In this document: one piece after another, positions 1-10,622 of the stretch
Layout: each line of letters starts with the position of its first letter
Position numbering within the stretch: the stretch's first letter is position 1
NCBI GenBank assembly: GCA_025459265.1
Contig: JALOQX010000095.1
Coordinates: 1 to 48,224, forward strand
Direction: 5' to 3'
Length of the DNA: 48,224 nucleotides
DNA from: Pirellulaceae bacterium
GTDB taxonomy: Bacteria > Planctomycetota > Planctomycetia > Pirellulales > Pirellulaceae
Position numbers and translations under genes: made by a program
The notes under the pieces: model-generated
The model's database searches: none
What the model was told of the DNA's origin: nothing
Seen by the model: the letters and a program-made list of their open reading frames with translations, nothing else

Positions 1-240
1 AGCGAGCCGCCGACACGGGGTCGGCGGGGAACGTTGCCACATTCCACGCCTGCTTGTAGCTCACCAGTCCAGCGAGCCGCCGACGCGGGGTCGGCGGGGA
101 ACGTTGCCACATTTCATGCTTTGCTGTAGCTGGCCAGTCCAGCGAGCCGCCGACGCGGGGTCGGCGGGGTAAGGAGCGTGCGGGGCGCAGCGTGTCTGTA
201 GCTGACCAGTCCAGCGAGCCGCCGACGCGGGTTCCGCGGG
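1..240. repeat. Tandem array of about 70-bp hairpin repeats
   Basis: Units begin at 1, 71, 141 and 213, each opening with AGCGAGCCGCCGAC. The first two are 70 bp and the third is 72 bp. Each of the first three contains the inverted repeat CCGCCGAC / GTCGGCGG around a five-base loop (7-14 with 20-27 in the first copy); the fourth copy is degenerate in the right arm. The last bases of a unit (CCAGTCC) join directly to the next. The array may continue outside the window. No coding function is seen; it resembles the dispersed intergenic repeats common in planctomycetes. Bases 241-411 hold no other recognisable element. Confidence 0.85.
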
Positions 241-411
241 GTGAGGTGCGGTGCAGTTCGGATACCCCAGCGTCAGCCGGGTAGAACTGGGCAGGTCCTT
301 CCCTCGCTGTCGCTTCGAGTTACGATGGGAGGATATCGTGTACGCCCGGTATGGCGCATGGACGGTCCGCGTGCGCGAAGCTGGATCGGGCGAGTCGTTC
401 GAAGGAGTCGC

Positions 412-1605
412 GTGTTGGGCAAGTGGCACATGCTGGCGGCGGTCGTGCTGGGGGCGCTTGTGGGAGGATGTGATCGAACTCCGGACCGGTTTGCGGTCAA
501 TGTGCTCTTTGCGCGCAATCAGAAGCTGGCCACCAATGTGGATGAGTTCGCGACACCGCAGCTGCAGCAGCGGTTGGAGGACATTGAGAGCGCGGTGAGC
601 CGATACTTCGGGACACCGCCGGAGCCGCGGGTGCCGGAAGTGGAAGGGCTGGACCTGAGCCGATTGTTCGACACGCCGCAGCTGCAGCTTGCCGCCGCTG
701 CTTCGGCCAGCAGCGAGGGAGCGACCCGCTCCGGGTTGTATCATCAGCTTTGTGCCCGCTGTCACGCCGCCGAAGGGAGCGGGCAGGGGCCCGCGGCGCG
801 CCAGCTCAACCCGTATCCGCGCGATTACCGCCGGGGATTGTTCAAGTTCAAAACGACGCCGACCACGTTGCCGCCGACCGATGAGGATCTGCATCGTGTG
901 CTGCGCCGCGGCATTCCCGGCACGGCGATGCCCGCCTTCGATCGACTGGCCGAGCCGCAGCGAGAGGCACTGGTGCAGTATGTCAAGTACTTGAGCATTC
1001 GCGGGCAGTTCGAACGCGCGCTGATCACGGAGATCGCGCTCGAGCTGGATGCGGATGATCGGCTGCTCGACCCGCGAGCGAAGGAACTCCAGCCGACGCT
1101 GTACGATCGCCAGGTGAAGATGCTCGAGGCCCTGCTGGCGGAGGTCGTCGAACCGTGGCAGGAGACGCGGGGTTATCAGCCCGTGGTGCCCGCGCCGCCG
1201 GACGATTATGGCACGCCGCGATCGATAGCGCGGGGGCGCGACCTGTTCTTCACGACGCTGACCAATTGCGGAAAGTGTCACGGCGACACGGCCCTGGGGG
1301 ACGGCCAGACGGACGATTACGATGAATGGACCAAGGAACTTGAGCCGGCAGTTCCGGCCGCGCTGGCCGACTATCTCGCGCTGGGCGCCTTGCCGCCGCG
1401 CAACAGCCAGCCACGCAGTCTGCGGGAGGGGATCTTTCGCGGCGGCGACCGTCCGGCGGATTTGTTCCTGCGGATCAAACAGGGCATCGCGGGAACGACG
1501 ATGCCGAACGTGGCGGCCCAGTTGCGGGACGAGGACATCTGGCATCTGGTGGCCCACGCGTTGTACCTGCCTCAGGATCCGCTGAGCCGGCCCGGCGTGG
1601 AATGA
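412..1605 (+). CDS. Diheme cytochrome c lipoprotein
   Basis: Probable membrane-anchored periplasmic electron carrier with two class I cytochrome c domains. Heme-binding motifs CARCH (751-765) and CGKCH (1267-1281) are each followed by a plausible axial methionine (GTAMP and GTTMP). The N-terminus is hydrophobic and ends in a lipobox-like VGGC, so a lipid-anchored protein is likely. The start is uncertain: an AAGGAG at 402-407 suits GTG 412 or TTG 415; reading is open upstream to 241, but that extension would put about 55 polar residues before the signal sequence. The stop overlaps the next start as ATGA, so translational coupling is likely. With the membrane protein and cupredoxin downstream it suggests a respiratory module; the electron donor and acceptor cannot be told from sequence. 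Confidence 0.85.
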   Translation: MLGKWHMLAAVVLGALVGGCDRTPDRFAVNVLFARNQKLATNVDEFATPQLQQRLEDIESAVSRYFGTPPEPRVPEVEGLDLSRLFDTPQLQLAAAASASSEGATRSGLYHQLCARCHAAEGSGQGPAARQLNPYPRDYRRGLFKFKTTPTTLPPTDEDLHRVLRRGIPGTAMPAFDRLAEPQREALVQYVKYLSIRGQFERALITEIALELDADDRLLDPRAKELQPTLYDRQVKMLEALLAEVVEPWQETRGYQPVVPAPPDDYGTPRSIARGRDLFFTTLTNCGKCHGDTALGDGQTDDYDEWTKELEPAVPAALADYLALGALPPRNSQPRSLREGIFRGGDRPADLFLRIKQGIAGTTMPNVAAQLRDEDIWHLVAHALYLPQDPLSRPGVE

Positions 1606-3008
1606 GCGTTGGCGGCGCCGACGGTGTGGAAGGCTGTGACGAAGCACGCAATACCCACGCACACATGAAGCCCGAAGGTCAAAGTCCGGCGGACGCGGGA
1701 GGAGTTCTCGCCCAGGCGGGCGCGGTGCTGCGCAGCGCGCCGGCAACGGCCCTCTGCGCGCTGGCCGTGCTGCTCGTCTACGCGCTGTGCGTCGGCGTCT
1801 GGATGGTGCTGCGCTGGCGGGCAGGTGTTGCCGGCTGGCCCGGAGTGAGTGACACAGGTCTGTCACGAACGGCCGCGATCGTCGGCGTGGCTGCGCTGGT
1901 CCTGGCCCTGGGGTTCCTCGGCCGCACCTGCCGGCTGCGCCCGGATGGTGGCCGAACGATGCGGGCTGGGGGCATCCTGGCCGGCGTCCTGGTGCTGGTG
2001 GCCCTGGCCGCGTGTTTGTGGCAGTGTCTGACGCTGGCCCGCGCCGGCGTTGTGCTCTGGCAGCCCCGCGCCACGCTGTTCCCCGCGGCGGACATCTACT
2101 ATCTGCACGCCGTCAAGATCAGGCTCAAGCAACTGCAGGCCGGGTTGGAGCGGCGGCGCAACGCGGCAGCGGGCGACCTGACCGCCGACGAGGAGAGCCG
2201 CTTGGCGCTGATTGGCACGCTGCAGTCGAATCTCGTGGGGTGGACAGAACAAGAGGTCGGACGCTGGCTGGAGGACACCGCGCAGCGGCGCAGCCTGCTC
2301 GCCCTGACGGCGTTTCAGATTCATGCCGGATCCCCCTCGCGCGGAGGCATGCAGCAGCGCGCCGCGCAGGAACGAGCGGAACTGGCCCGCCGGCGCGGCT
2401 GGCTCACGGTGCTGCGTGAACACTGCGTCCGCCGCCTCGCACAGCATCAGGCCCGCGTCGGCCATGCCGCGTCCCATGCTGCAGCCGCGGATGATGCGGC
2501 GCAGGAATCGGCCGATGCGGTGGCGGCCGATGCGGTGGCGGCCCACGAATCGTGGGCTCGCGCGCTGAGGCGGGAGCTCGAGCAAGTGGGTGCGGACGCC
2601 TGGAGTTTTGCGCTCACCGTGGCCCACGATGCCGCGGATGCGACCATGGCGGCGGAGTATCTGAACCAGATCGACGTGAGTCTGAAGCAGTTGGCGGCGC
2701 GCGACGCGTTTGTTGACGAGTACCTGGAGCCGATGTGGAGCGTGCCGCCCGCGCCCGGGCTGAACCAGCGTTATGCCTGGCTGCGCCTGCCGGTTCAGTT
2801 CCCGCACGCCCGCGCGTGGGCCGCGGGGTTTGTGCTCTTGACTGGCGTGCAGGCGGTCCTGTTGCTGTTGGCGCTGGCTTGGGTGTGTGCTCTGCCCTGG
2901 CGGCGCGGCGCGCGCACTGGCGTTGCGCCGGTCGCCGGTGCCGGTGTCTGGACGTGCGCCGCCACCGCCGTGGCGTGCGCGAATTTCGTGCTGCTCTATA
3001 CCGTGTGA
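1602..3008 (+). CDS. Five-helix membrane protein, unknown function
   Basis: 468 residues with no family recognised. Three hydrophobic segments lie near the N-terminus (about residues 49-70, 91-108 and 123-150) and two near the C-terminus (about 405-430 and 447-466). Between them is a polar, Ala/Arg/Glu-rich helical region of about 240 residues, probably outside the membrane, containing a short duplicated stretch near 2512-2542. No heme, copper or ATP motif is visible. The start ATG at 1602 overlaps the stop of the cytochrome gene by four bases; a later ATG at 1665 is possible. Its place between a cytochrome and a cupredoxin suggests a partner or anchor in electron transfer, which is inference only. 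Confidence 0.75.
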   Translation: MSVGGADGVEGCDEARNTHAHMKPEGQSPADAGGVLAQAGAVLRSAPATALCALAVLLVYALCVGVWMVLRWRAGVAGWPGVSDTGLSRTAAIVGVAALVLALGFLGRTCRLRPDGGRTMRAGGILAGVLVLVALAACLWQCLTLARAGVVLWQPRATLFPAADIYYLHAVKIRLKQLQAGLERRRNAAAGDLTADEESRLALIGTLQSNLVGWTEQEVGRWLEDTAQRRSLLALTAFQIHAGSPSRGGMQQRAAQERAELARRRGWLTVLREHCVRRLAQHQARVGHAASHAAAADDAAQESADAVAADAVAAHESWARALRRELEQVGADAWSFALTVAHDAADATMAAEYLNQIDVSLKQLAARDAFVDEYLEPMWSVPPAPGLNQRYAWLRLPVQFPHARAWAAGFVLLTGVQAVLLLLALAWVCALPWRRGARTGVAPVAGAGVWTCAATAVACANFVLLYTV

Positions 3009-3108
3009 CCGGCAGGCAGACGCACGGTGATCGCCCGTGGCACGTCGCCTGCGGCGGCGTCTGGAGCGATGTGGCGGCGCGCGGCGCGACGTGACTGCGG
3101 CGCGGTCA

Positions 3109-3137
3109 TGGGCAGGATCTGCCGACTGCCGTATAAT
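3109..3137 (+). promoter_or_regulatory. Possible sigma70-type promoter for the cupredoxin gene
   Basis: A perfect TATAAT at 3132-3137 is preceded, 17 bases upstream, by TGGGCA (3109-3114), a weak match to TTGACA. It lies in the 217-bp gap before the cupredoxin gene, about 90 bases from the start codon. Nothing else is seen in the gap. Confidence 0.45.
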
Positions 3138-3225
3138 GGCCGCATGCCGTTGCACGCGGACCGCGGTCGGCACCGTGCGTGGCGGACAGGTCCACGAGTC
3201 AGCCGTTCTTGGGAGAGGATACGAC

Positions 3226-4035
3226 ATGCGAACATCACACGTGCTGCTGCTGGTGGCGCTGGGGGCGGCCGGGGAAGCCGATCTGCTGGGCGCCGAATGG
3301 GGCGATCTAAAGGGTCGGTTCGTCTACGACGGAACGCCGCCGGCCGCCGCCAAGCTGAACATCACGACCGACAAGGAATTCTGTGAACTGCACAACTTGA
3401 AGAGCGAATCGCTGGTGGTGCATCCGGAAAACAAAGGCGTGCAGAACGTGATCGTGTACCTGTACCAGAACAAGTCTGGGGTGCAGCGCACGCCGTACGA
3501 CGAACAGGAGGTGCCGATTCATGAGAGCTACCTCCCGCTGGAACAGCAGGTGGTGCAGCTGGACAACAGCAAGTGCCGCTTCGAACCGCATGTGGCGCTC
3601 GTCTGGACCCGGCAGGCCGTGTTGCTGGCCAACTCCGATCCGATCGGGCACAACGTGAAGATCGACTGCAGCCGAGAGAACGGTCCGTCGAACGACACGC
3701 TGCCGTCCGGCGGGTCGCTCGAGCGGCGTTTTACCCACGCCGAACGGTTTCCGGTGCCGGTCAGCTGCTCGATCCATCCCTGGATGAAAGGCTGGGTCGT
3801 GATTCGCGACACCCCGTACCTGGCGGTGACCGATGCCAACGGCGCGTTTGAGTTGAAGAACCTCCCGGCCGGCAAGTGGCAGTTCATGTTCTGGCACGAG
3901 ACGGCCGGGTACGTCAGCAAGGTCAAAGTGCAAGGCAAAGCGGAAGAGTGGAAGCGGGGCATCGCCACGTTCACGATCCAGCCGGGGAAGCAGGACCTGG
4001 GCGATATTCTCCTGAGCCCCGAGCTGTTCAAGTAG
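3226..4035 (+). CDS. Secreted cupredoxin (plastocyanin-like) protein
   Basis: 269-residue exported protein. The N-terminal 20 or so residues form a signal peptide, and the start ATG has a GGGAGAGG ribosome site just upstream. A type 1 copper site is visible: His142 in the GHNV motif, then Cys181, His184 and Met187 in SCSIHPWMKGW, the usual His-Cys-His-Met ligand set. After the copper domain a carboxypeptidase-regulatory-like beta segment follows (TDANGAFELKNLPAG). Family members carry single electrons in the periplasm. The neighbouring diheme cytochrome is a plausible partner (inference). The ligand set is complete, so copper binding is likely. Confidence 0.88.
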   Translation: MRTSHVLLLVALGAAGEADLLGAEWGDLKGRFVYDGTPPAAAKLNITTDKEFCELHNLKSESLVVHPENKGVQNVIVYLYQNKSGVQRTPYDEQEVPIHESYLPLEQQVVQLDNSKCRFEPHVALVWTRQAVLLANSDPIGHNVKIDCSRENGPSNDTLPSGGSLERRFTHAERFPVPVSCSIHPWMKGWVVIRDTPYLAVTDANGAFELKNLPAGKWQFMFWHETAGYVSKVKVQGKAEEWKRGIATFTIQPGKQDLGDILLSPELFK

Positions 4036-4062
4036 TGCTCGAGGTGCGTCGGGGGGGATGGC

Positions 4063-6410
4063 GTGACGCGCTGTGTGTCAGCTTCTGGTCAGCGGAACTG
4101 TCGTTGCGGCCTTGCGGTACTGCGGCTGGCCGCGTGCGCGTGGCTGCTGGGGGCCACCGGGGGACTTGTGCGGTCGGACGTGGTCACCGACGAGGTTGGC
4201 CATGAAGAGCGCGCGTGGCTGGCCCATGTGGACGAGTTCATTACGGCGGGTCAGTGGCAGGACGCCGTGGAGACGTTGCGGCGTGTCATGGAGACGCGTG
4301 GCGAACGGCTCATCGCGTTGTCGGCCGGCAAGGCCGCGTCCGGGTCCGAGGGGGAACTGCTGGTGCCGCTGCGCGTCTACTGCCAGATGCAGATCGCATC
4401 GTGGCAGCGTCGGGCACCCGAGGCGCTCAAGCTGTATCGCCAGCAGGTGGATGAGCGGGCGGCGCGGCTGGTGAGCGAGGCGGGAGCCGAGCGCGACGCG
4501 GCCGGACTGCAATTGGTGGTCGACGAACTGCTCTTGAGCGCCACCGGCGACGAGGCGCTGCTGCGGTTGGGCGAGATGGCCTTGGAGGCGGGCAATTACA
4601 CGCTCGCCCGACACTGCTGGGAGTCGATTCATCCGTCCCTGCGGGTGCTCCCGGCGGTGGCGCGGGTGGTGCGCTGCGCGCCGGGCAGCTCGTGGTGGCT
4701 GGCCCTCCGCGGCCGCGATCTGGCCTCCCTGTGGCCGGACCTGGCCGCCGCGCTGAGCGGTCCGGACGAGTCGGTGCCGTGGCTGGCGTATCCGGACTCG
4801 GACATTCCCCGCGCCGCGGTGCGCGCGCGGCTGGTCCTCGTCTCGCTGTTGGAAGGTTCGTACGACCGTGCCGTACTGGAGGCGGAGCTGTTGCGACGGC
4901 TGGACGGCGACGTCACCGGTCATTGGGGTGGGCGCCGCGGCGCGTACGTGCAGCTGGTGGACGACCTGCTGCGCGCAGCGCAGCAGTGGCCTGCTCCGCC
5001 GCGACCGGCGGGGTGGTCGACGTTTGCCGGCTGTCCGTCGCGGCAGGGCGCGGTCGAGACCGGCGTCGACGTGGCGATGCGGCCCGTCTGGCGCACGCCG
5101 CTGCCGCGGCAGACGGACCCGCAGGATCGCCGGGGCCGCGGACGGCCGCGCGCGGCCGAAGCGGCCGATGGTCTGCTCAGCCATCACGTTGCGGTGGACG
5201 ACGGCGTGGTCTACGTCGCGCAGCTGGACAGGATTCGAGCGCTGCGGCTGGACGATGGTCAACCGGCGTGGCCGGGCGAAATGCGGTCGGGCAGCACCGA
5301 ACGCGGTGCCGACGCGATCTTTCACCTCGAGGGCCACCGCGCCGATCCGATTGCCGGATTGATCGCTCGCACCGGCGTGCCGCGCTGGACCGTCACGCTC
5401 GACGGCGGGCGGCTGTTTGCCCGGTTGGGTGCGGCCTGGACCGGCGGAGGCGACCAGCTGACGCGGCGCGATGACGAGCGCAGCTGTCTGATCGGTCTGG
5501 AGCTGGCCACGCAGAAGCTGTTGTTCGACCCGATTCCGCCTGGCGAAGCGGGTTGGGAGTTCGAGTCCTCGCCGCTGGTGCGGGGCGGGCGTCTGTACGC
5601 CAGCTTGCGGCGCCGCAATCCGGCCAGCGCGCAGGTGCGCGTCGTCTGTTACGCCGTGGACACGGGTCGTGCGATCTGGCAGCGCGATGTGGCGCGAGGC
5701 GAGACGGTCACGCAGGCGGTGGTGGAGTTGCCCAACTGTCCGCTCACCTGGGGCGACGAGCTGCTCTATTGCAACACCAATCTGGGTGCGGTGGCCGCCT
5801 TGCGCGCCCGCGACGGCCGGCTAGAATGGGTGTACCGCTACGGCCGGACAGCGTCCTGGGCGGCGACGGACGATGATCGCTCGAGCGCGGTCCGGGATGT
5901 GAATCCGTGCCTGTTTGAGCGGGGCATCGTGTACGTGGCGCCGGCCGACACGGATCACGTGCTGGCGCTGGACGCCGCGAGCGGCCGGCCGTTGTGGCAC
6001 ACGGCGCCGGAGGCCACAGCCGGTGCCGTGCATCTGCTGGGTGTGGCGGGCGGACGCCTGCTGGCCAGCGGGGACTGTGTGCAGTGGATTGACGTCAGCA
6101 CGGGCCAGGTGACCGGCCAGTTCCCGGTGCCGCGCAGCCGTCTGCCCGGACACGCCGCGCCGCCGCCGCGCGGGTACGGGCGGGGGATCGTGGCGGGCGA
6201 CGAACTGTACTGGCCGACCCGCGACCGGGTCTACGTGTTTGATGTGGGGACCGGCCGCCAGACGCGGCAACCGCTGGACCTGGCCGCACTGGGGCTGGAG
6301 GGCGGCAATCTGGTGATCAGCCGTCATGTTCTGTTAATCGCCACGGCCGATGAGTTGATAGCTTTGGCGGAGTCTGTGCCCCAGCCCGAGGTGGCCGCGC
6401 AAGGGGCGCC

Positions 6411-6414
<4 letters not shown>
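4063..6414 (+). CDS. Secreted PQQ-like beta-propeller repeat protein with helical N-terminal region
   Basis: 783 residues from GTG 4063, with a signal sequence at about residues 15-38. The first half is helical and may contain TPR-like repeats. The second half, from about residue 315, shows PQQ-propeller blades: recurring short motifs such as [42 protein letters not shown] and [13 protein letters not shown], each ending in an aromatic strand. There is no dehydrogenase active site that I recognise, so it is more likely a binding or scaffold protein than a quinoprotein enzyme. The stop overlaps the next gene's GTG start by four bases (GTGA), which joins this gene to the MoxR operon. Confidence 0.8.
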
Positions 6415-7541
<1,127 letters not shown>

Positions 7542-8435
7542 GATCAAGGGCCTGCATCTGCGTGCCCGGCACATCGTCGAAGGGTACGTGGCTGGCCTGC
7601 ACCGCAGCCCCTTTCACGGGTTCTCGATTGAGTTCGCCGAGCACCGCGACTACGCGCCGGGGGACGACCTGCGTTACGTCGACTGGAAGGCCTACGGCCG
7701 CACGGACAAGTTGTACGTCAAGCAGTACGACGACGAGACGAACCTGATGTGTCAGCTGGTGCTGGACGTCAGCCAGAGCATGAGCTATCGCGGGCCGTCC
7801 GCCCCGCTGTCCAAGTTCGAGTATGCCCAGGCGCTGGCGGCGGCCCTGGCCTGGCTCGTCCTCCAACAGCAGGACGCGGTGGGGCTGGTGACGTTTGACC
7901 AGCAGGTGCGGGCCAGCGTGCGGCCCAGCAGTCATGCGGCGCACCTGCAGCAGATCTTCCAGGTGCTGGAGACGGCGACGCTGGCGGGCAAGACGCGGGC
8001 CGGGGCGGTGTTCCACGCCTTGGCCGAGCGCATGACGCGGCGCAGTGTCGTCGTCGTGCTGAGCGACCTGTTTGAAGCGCCGGAGGCGCTGCTGGCCGGG
8101 CTTAAGCACTTTCGCCATCGGCGTCATGACGTGATCGTGTTGCACATCCTCGACCCGCAGGAAATCGACTTTTCCTTCCAGCGGCCGACGCGCTTCCAGG
8201 GCCTGGAGCAGCTGCCGCACGTGCTGGCCGATCCGCGGTCGATGCGCCGCGCTTACCTCCGCGAGTTCGCGGAGTTTCAGCACGCGGTGCGGATGGGGTG
8301 TCGCCGGTTCGGGCTGGACTATGAGGAGATGCGCACGGATCGTCCGTTCGACGTGGCTCTGTCGCACTATCTGTCCCGGCGGGCAGCCCGCGTGCGCGGA
8401 TCGTGAGTGGGAGCATGATCAGTCAGGGGGGAGCG

Positions 8436-10622
8436 ATGAGTCTGGTGGCGTTCGGGCCGTTCGCCAACCCGTGGATGCTGGTGTGGGCCAGCGCCGCGGT
8501 GATCCCGATCCTGATTCACGTGCTGAGCCGTCGCCGCTACGACGTGGTCCCGTGGGCGGCCATGGACTTTCTCCTCGCGGCGCTCCGCAAGCATGCCCGC
8601 CGCTGGCGGCTGGAGCAGTGGCTGCTGCTGGCCGTGCGCGTGGCGATCCTGGTGCTGCTGGCCGTCGCGCTGGCCAATCCGATCCTGGCGCGGCGCGGTC
8701 TCCTGTCGCGCGCGGCGGATGCGGTCGGCGACACCCACTGGGTCCTGGTGCTTGATGCGTCCTATTCGATGGACTACCGCCCGGCGGCCGTGCCACGATT
8801 CGAGCTGGCCAAGCAGCTGGCGGGCGAACTGGTCCGCGCGGCGCCGCAGGGAGACGGGTTCTCGCTGCTGCTGATGGCCGGGACGGCGCGTCCGATCGTG
8901 GAGGATCCGGTTTTCGCGCGCGAGGAGTTGCTGGCCGAGCTTGCGGCACTGCCGCGGACTGACGGCGGTGCAGATCTGCGCCTGGCGCTGGCGGAGTCGC
9001 AGCGGATCATCGAGCGCGCAGCGCGCGAGATGCCGCGGCTGCGCCGCCACCGGGTCTGCTTCCTGACTGACCTGGGACGGACCACCTGGGACGTGGTGGC
9101 CGAGCCGGACGTGCGCGCGGCGATCGCCCGGCTGGGCGAGCAGGCCGATCTGCGGCTGTGCGACGTCGGACAGGAGGCCACGCCCAACCTGGCGGTGACG
9201 GAGCTGAGCATGGCCGACGGCGTGGTCACGGTGGGCCAGCCGACGCGTCTGCTCGTCGACCTGGAGAACTTCGGCCGCGAAGCGGTCACGGCGCTGGGCG
9301 TCGAGACGCTGGTCGACGGCCAGCGGATTGACCGGCAGCAGCTGGACGTCTCCGCGGCGGGGCGCAGCACGCTGGCGATCACGCATGTGTTTCCGATTCC
9401 AGGCCCGCACATCGTCGAGGTGCGGACAGCGGGGGATCGCTTGCCCGTGGACGACCAGCGCTGGCTGAGTGTGACCGTGCAGCCGGCGGTGGAAGTGCTC
9501 TGTGTCGAAGGAAAGCCGGGTGCGGCCCGCCATGTCCTGCTGGCCTTGAGTCCGGGTTCCGTGCGACCGGCACGCGTGCGACCTGCGGTGCAGTCGGACG
9601 TCGTGTTGCTGGAAGAGGATCTGACGCGTTACGACTGCATCGTGCTCTGCAATGTGGGACGGCTGGGGGCCGACGAAATCGCCGTGCTGCGGCAGTTCCT
9701 GGCGCAAGGTGGCGGCGTGATCGTGTGGCTGGGAGACCAGCTGCCGGTGCCCGACGAGGCCGCCAGAGGCGATGGGGAGGCGAGCGCTGTGTCCCTGCTG
9801 CCGGTGCAGGTCGCCGGGCCGGTGCCGCTGGGTGACTATGGCTTTGATCCGCTGGACTATCGGCACCCGATTGCCGCGCCGTTTCGCGGGCATGAGCGCG
9901 CGGGGCTGCTGACCACGCCGATCTGGAGATATGTCAAGATCGTGTCACTCGACGCGCGCACGGTCCGCACGGCGCTCGGATTCACGACGGGGGACCCGGC
10001 GGTGCTGGAAGCGGCTGTGGGGCGCGGCAAGGTGATCCTGGTCGCCACGGACACGTCGTCCGTCGATCGCGGCACCACGCCGGCGACGCCGTGGTCGGCG
10101 CTGGCCACCTGGCCGAGTTTTCCGCCGTTAGTGCAGCAGATGCTGGATTCGGTGCTGCGCGGCCGGTCCGCGCTGCACAACACGCTGGTCGGGCAGGCCC
10201 TGCGTGGGAGCGTGCCACCTGATCGGGCCGACGCGACCGTGACGATGACGGACCCGGTCGGACGCACGCGCCGCCTCGCCGCCGACCCCGCGGGGCAGGA
10301 CGGTGGGTGGACGTTTACCGACACGCTGCGCAGCGGCGTGTACGCGGTGGTCCCGAGCGGGGCGCCGGGCGAGGTGCAACGCTACGCAGTCAACGTGGAC
10401 ACGCGGGAGAGCCGGTTGGAACGTGTGGATGCGACGATGTTGCCGAACCAGTTGCGCGCGGGAGACATGGAGGCGGCGGAACCGCTGGCGGTGATCCCCG
10501 CAGCCCGGACGACGCACGTGTTTCGCTACCTGCTGGTCGCCGCGCTGCTGCTCGTGTTGTGCGAGTCGTTCTTGGCCTGGTTCCTGGGAAGGACTGCCGC
10601 TGATGGCCCACTGGTTCGCTGA
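8436..10622 (+). CDS. BatA-type membrane protein with VWA domain
   Basis: About 728 residues. The N-terminus has the two-helix BatA-type region (FANPWMLVWASAAVIPILIH, then a second helix near residue 70), followed by a VWA domain with the metal site LVLDASYSMDY. The middle part looks like beta-sandwich domains outside the membrane, and a GATase-like segment follows (YDCIVLCNVGRLGADEIA). A last helix is near the C-terminus. ATG 8436 with GGGGGGA at 8426-8432 is preferred; GTG 8403, overlapping the previous stop, is the alternative. The gene is part of the MoxR operon and its 3' end overlaps the next gene by 20 bases. Confidence 0.9.
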   Translation: MSLVAFGPFANPWMLVWASAAVIPILIHVLSRRRYDVVPWAAMDFLLAALRKHARRWRLEQWLLLAVRVAILVLLAVALANPILARRGLLSRAADAVGDTHWVLVLDASYSMDYRPAAVPRFELAKQLAGELVRAAPQGDGFSLLLMAGTARPIVEDPVFAREELLAELAALPRTDGGADLRLALAESQRIIERAAREMPRLRRHRVCFLTDLGRTTWDVVAEPDVRAAIARLGEQADLRLCDVGQEATPNLAVTELSMADGVVTVGQPTRLLVDLENFGREAVTALGVETLVDGQRIDRQQLDVSAAGRSTLAITHVFPIPGPHIVEVRTAGDRLPVDDQRWLSVTVQPAVEVLCVEGKPGAARHVLLALSPGSVRPARVRPAVQSDVVLLEEDLTRYDCIVLCNVGRLGADEIAVLRQFLAQGGGVIVWLGDQLPVPDEAARGDGEASAVSLLPVQVAGPVPLGDYGFDPLDYRHPIAAPFRGHERAGLLTTPIWRYVKIVSLDARTVRTALGFTTGDPAVLEAAVGRGKVILVATDTSSVDRGTTPATPWSALATWPSFPPLVQQMLDSVLRGRSALHNTLVGQALRGSVPPDRADATVTMTDPVGRTRRLAADPAGQDGGWTFTDTLRSGVYAVVPSGAPGEVQRYAVNVDTRESRLERVDATMLPNQLRAGDMEAAEPLAVIPAARTTHVFRYLLVAALLLVLCESFLAWFLGRTAADGPLVR

